Of a stretch of DNA of 64,000 bases, positions 62,101 through 64,000 are shown piece by piece. The position numbers and the translations under genes are program-made. The notes below the pieces were generated by a model. The model had not been told where the DNA came from. It saw only the letters and a program-made list of their open reading frames with translations, and ran no database searches. The stretch comes from Paenibacillus xylanexedens. GTDB lineage: Bacteria > Bacillota > Bacilli > Paenibacillales > Paenibacillaceae. The DNA lies in NCBI RefSeq assembly GCF_001908275.1, contig NZ_CP018620.1:5952001-6016000 (forward strand), read 5' to 3'. How positions within the stretch are numbered: the first letter of the stretch is position 1; every line of letters begins with the position of its first letter.

Positions 62101-64000
62101 GCATGAACCTCCAAATATTCAATCAGCTTGTATGGATATGATAATTCGCTAAAAAGAAGGCTTAATTGCAAATCAAGATTAAACTCATCTTTAACCCCAT
62201 TCATTAAGTGGACAAGTAAAATGGAGTCCATGCCCATCTCAAAAAAGTCGGTAAACACATCAATTTGATCCGGTTGTTTTCCAAGGATCTGTGATAGAAC
62301 TTTTAGAAATCGCTCTTCTGTAAAATTATTCTTCTTAATATTTGATGATGGGCTGTTAGCTAACATGCTGCACTCCACCTTTGAGATACTTGTTAAGTTA
62401 GCTGTCTCGTCAGATAATTCAAGCCAGTAATTCGATTGGTCAAACGAATATGCAGGCAGCGGAATCCATCTTTCGTTTTTGTTAAACAGGATATTCCAGT
62501 CAGCGTCTGCCCCACTTAGATAAAGCGATATTGCCTCATTAGCCAGACTCTCGTCACGGGCGCCAGATTGAATGAACTCATTCAATTTCAGTACCAATTG
62601 TTGGCTTAACTTCTGCTGTTCAACTAGCGTGATTTCTCCATTTGATCGGCAATCTTTATCCTCAGGCACTACTTTGAAATAACCTACGTTTGTTAAATTT
62701 GGATTTAGCCGGTCTTTATCACCAAATGCATGTAGTTTCGAGTACAATTCCTCAGAATTTCTCACTGCAAATGCCATTCGATACGGGTAATGCTCTTTTC
62801 TAACAGATGCGCTATAAGCTAGGTCTGCGATTCTGAATTCTCGATAACTTTTATTATGTTGATAATTTTTTAGTGTTTGCGTTAAAGATGAAAATGTTTT
62901 AGCTGAAATCATGAAAATGTAATATTCACTTGCAGCATTTTGGGGCGCAGTTTCTGGTTCGAGCCATTCTTCCAACACAACATGACAGTTCGTTCCACTC
63001 ATTCCAAAGGAACTGACACCACACCTTCTCAAGTCCTCACCTACGACCTCCCAGTCCTGCAAATAATTATTCACATAAATTGGAGACTGGGCAAAATCTA
63101 TATTTGTATTTGGATAATGAAAATGCAAAGACTCAGGAATTTTCTTATGCTGCATAGCTAACACCGATTTAACAAGCCCTGCGATACCTGCAGCATTGCC
63201 TAAATGACCAACATTTGACTTTACAGAACCGATAGCACAAAATTGTTTTTTATCGGTGAATCTACTAAAAGCTCGCGATAGTCCATCTAGCTCAATTGGA
63301 TCCCCCAGCTTGGTTCCAGATCCGTGCGCTTCAATATATGAAATTGTCGACGGATCGATTCGGGCATCATTCCAAGCATCAATTAGAACCTCCTCTTGGG
63401 CGACCGGATTAGGTGCTGTGATTCCCATGGACTTCCCATCTTGATTGATTGCCGAACCTTTAATAACCGCATAAATATGATCTCTGTCTTTCAGCGCTTG
63501 TTTCAGTGGTTTTAACAACACTGATCCAACTCCCTCGCCGCTTCCAGAACCATCAGAGTCACGATCAAAGCTTCTCGTCCTACCGTTTGAAGATAGAATT
63601 CCAATATCAACATTTTGCAAGCGGGGAAGGACTAAGCGGACATCTATTCCACCTGCAATCGCCATATTACTTTCCCCCGAGCGGATGCTTTTGCATGCCA
63701 AATGAACTGCGACTAGAGATGAGCTACATGCCGTATCAACTACCATGCTAGGGCCTTTCAAGTCCAATAAGTAAGAAATTCGACTGGCCATAATAGACCT
63801 CAAATTGCCTTGTATCGAGCGCTCATACAGGTCTGGTGCAGCATGCATGATCAATGTTTTGTATTCTTCTCTAAAGTCACTGCCATAGCCTAAAAACACA
63901 CCCGTTCGAGTGCCCTTAATTTCTTTTGAATATCCCGCATCCTCAATCGTGTGCCACGCATTCTGTAAGAACAGTCGTTGTTGTGGATCCATTAATTTTG
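59148..64000 (-). CDS. Hybrid PKS-NRPS: KS-ACP-aminotransferase-C (5' end off window)
   Basis: The visible 1616 residues begin inside the ketosynthase (KLMDPQQRLF). Numbering from that Met: KS to about 345 (DTACSSS Cys89, EAHGSGT His223, VGHLGN His263), a KS-flanking linker to about 530 (VRKEHYPYRMAFAV) with no acyltransferase, an ACP (FFEMGMDSILLV, Ser590), a PLP aminotransferase of the GSA type about 760-1190 (NSGTDANMVALRLA, DEVITGFR, Lys1012 in YGKVIGGGMP), and a condensation domain from about 1210 (HHLISDG). The same order (KS-ACP-AMT-C with trans AT) occurs in mycosubtilin/iturin synthetases, where it makes a beta-amino fatty acid. So it probably transaminates a beta-keto chain and hands it to A1 of the next NRPS. 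A stand-alone AT like FenF must lie elsewhere. Confidence 0.9.
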   Translation of the reverse strand, partial: KLMDPQQRLFLQNAWHTIEDAGYSKEIKGTRTGVFLGYGSDFREEYKTLIMHAAPDLYERSIQGNLRSIMASRISYLLDLKGPSMVVDTACSSSLVAVHLACKSIRSGESNMAIAGGIDVRLVLPRLQNVDIGILSSNGRTRSFDRDSDGSGSGEGVGSVLLKPLKQALKDRDHIYAVIKGSAINQDGKSMGITAPNPVAQEEVLIDAWNDARIDPSTISYIEAHGSGTKLGDPIELDGLSRAFSRFTDKKQFCAIGSVKSNVGHLGNAAGIAGLVKSVLAMQHKKIPESLHFHYPNTNIDFAQSPIYVNNYLQDWEVVGEDLRRCGVSSFGMSGTNCHVVLEEWLEPETAPQNAASEYYIFMISAKTFSSLTQTLKNYQHNKSYREFRIADLAYSASVRKEHYPYRMAFAVRNSEELYSKLHAFGDKDRLNPNLTNVGYFKVVPEDKDCRSNGEITLVEQQKLSQQLVLKLNEFIQSGARDESLANEAISLYLSGADADWNILFNKNERWIPLPAYSFDQSNYWLELSDETANLTSISKVECSMLANSPSSNIKKNNFTEERFLKVLSQILGKQPDQIDVFTDFFEMGMDSILLVHLMNGVKDEFNLDLQLSLLFSELSYPYKLIEYLEVHAEDRYRKEINLPTNSAKKSSITIEGGHLLDSLSGNRSSLENIIQTQLQIMAEQLKVLGNLEGEKLSGSQMSISNAQSMQPLNKPYVPFQKNDINFPNRKLSTYNEQLQKFSEEYTAQTSHSKQMAQRYRAQFANNRNVAGFRPNYKEMLYPIVVQNSKGSKIWDIDGKEYIDLSMGFGVNLFGHNPPFIMHAIQEELGHGIALGPMSRLSGEVASLICELTGVERVAFFNSGTDANMVALRLARAYTNRSKIAIFAGSFHGTFDGLLGRQRMSGNEVHRAVPIAPGIPASMMEDLLVLNYDDPQSLDLIDQYADQIAAVLVEPVQSRRPDVQPNSFLQNLRNITREKGIVLIFDEVITGFRIHPGGAQAWFDVQADLVTYGKVIGGGMPVGVVSGKAPIMDGIDGGYWAYGDDSFPQNESKRTFVAGTFCHHPLAMASSLATLKYLAGEGPALQEQLNRRTENLIREINQYFETHQIPIHVVSFGSLFRFQSSEDLEFFYYQLIHEGIYIWEGRNCFLSTAHSDEDIATIIKTVKRSSEYLNPNIMVETGEKNVYELTSGQSIMYLEETRNGKGIKYKVPGCLLIEGPLDYSRINEVVVSLIERHDVLRTSFQLVEGRPVQIVQEKIEFELEVFSNLTEQEAVETFYRPFNLSKAPLFRIGITELEHNRSLFMIDFHHLISDGLSVVIFQKEFMELYQGRQLEPVEWQYKDFVRWNSQHMLSPEMNEHEQYWLAQLGEDPPELHFPTDYKRSELSLCDGEKLVFILNSTVTKKIKELARTSHTTLFIVLLAMYNVVLSKSTAQEDLLVGTSVMGRLHPKTDKVMGMFLNFLVLRNQFVSTNTFNQFLEQVKSNTVEAYAHQSYPYHKLVEKLKKKATNIFNTMFVMDNYPSTQWISDELTVTGYPLMQVPSVLDFHVEALEVSDEIQLSLIYAKALFHGDTMEQFGRNMVQLFEYLAENPDVRLSKAGSSDDNLDKQLEEFMSD

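Overview
The window looks like a Firmicute chromosome, most likely Paenibacillus. Supporting signs are strong AGGAGG ribosome-binding sites, frequent GTG/TTG starts, paired MFS/ROK and LacI/ABC sugar systems, a PucR-controlled amidase locus and, at the right, a LoaP-associated NRPS/PKS cluster. I see no rRNA, tRNA or CRISPR array.

Region 1 (1-33 kb) is mostly ordinary accessory metabolism at moderate GC. It opens with an ABC sugar uptake operon (permease cut by the left edge, binding lipoprotein) beside its LacI repressor; a shared operator-like palindrome lies in front of both. Next come an IscA-like protein, small lipoproteins, a decayed BlaR1/M56 peptidase gene and a small kinase-like NTPase. 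A PucR regulator precedes an operon for a taurine/sulfonate-type ABC importer, a 61-aa GatC/AtzG-like subunit, an amidase and a RidA protein, which is probably an uptake and amide-hydrolysis pathway. After that: a chemoreceptor, an iron-type alcohol dehydrogenase, an aminoglycoside-phosphotransferase-fold kinase, an amidohydrolase coupled to a very large GNAT fusion protein, a MazEF-type toxin-antitoxin pair, a DedA protein, an MFS/ROK pair, an XRE regulator and an AT-rich two-gene SIR2 island (candidate defence system).

Region 2 (33.5-37.4 kb) is a scar. A metal-dependent amidohydrolase gene runs in frame through a foreign hydrophobic segment into a broken IS5-family transposase, followed by about 1.7 kb without intact genes. 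A probable structured RNA lies upstream of the amidohydrolase gene.

Region 3 (37.4 kb to the right edge) is an AT-rich biosynthetic island. On the + strand are loaP (a NusG paralogue tied to antitermination of long biosynthetic operons) and a 330-aa BtrH-like protein. On the - strand a long operon enters from beyond the right edge. In transcription order it encodes KS-ACP-aminotransferase-C (iturin-like, no cis AT), asparagine synthetase, a luciferase-like monooxygenase, NRPS A-PCP-C-A-PCP-C, NRPS half-C-A(Thr)-PCP-E, NRPS C-A(Gly)-PCP-X, an acyl-CoA dehydrogenase and a GNAT. The operon ends at a perfect 16-bp hairpin. My reading of the product is a beta-amino-acyl peptide ending ...-D-allo-Thr-Gly.

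The most unusual feature is domain X. The last NRPS has no thioesterase. It ends in about 325 residues that match the stand-alone 330-aa protein over its whole length (VD-x-(F/Y)-type motif, HxxH, YGY, SCM and a C-terminal helical region). Both resemble the BtrH family of acyl-carrier-to-amine acyltransferases, so I propose an amine-dependent release system. All product and release predictions are inferences from motif reading only.
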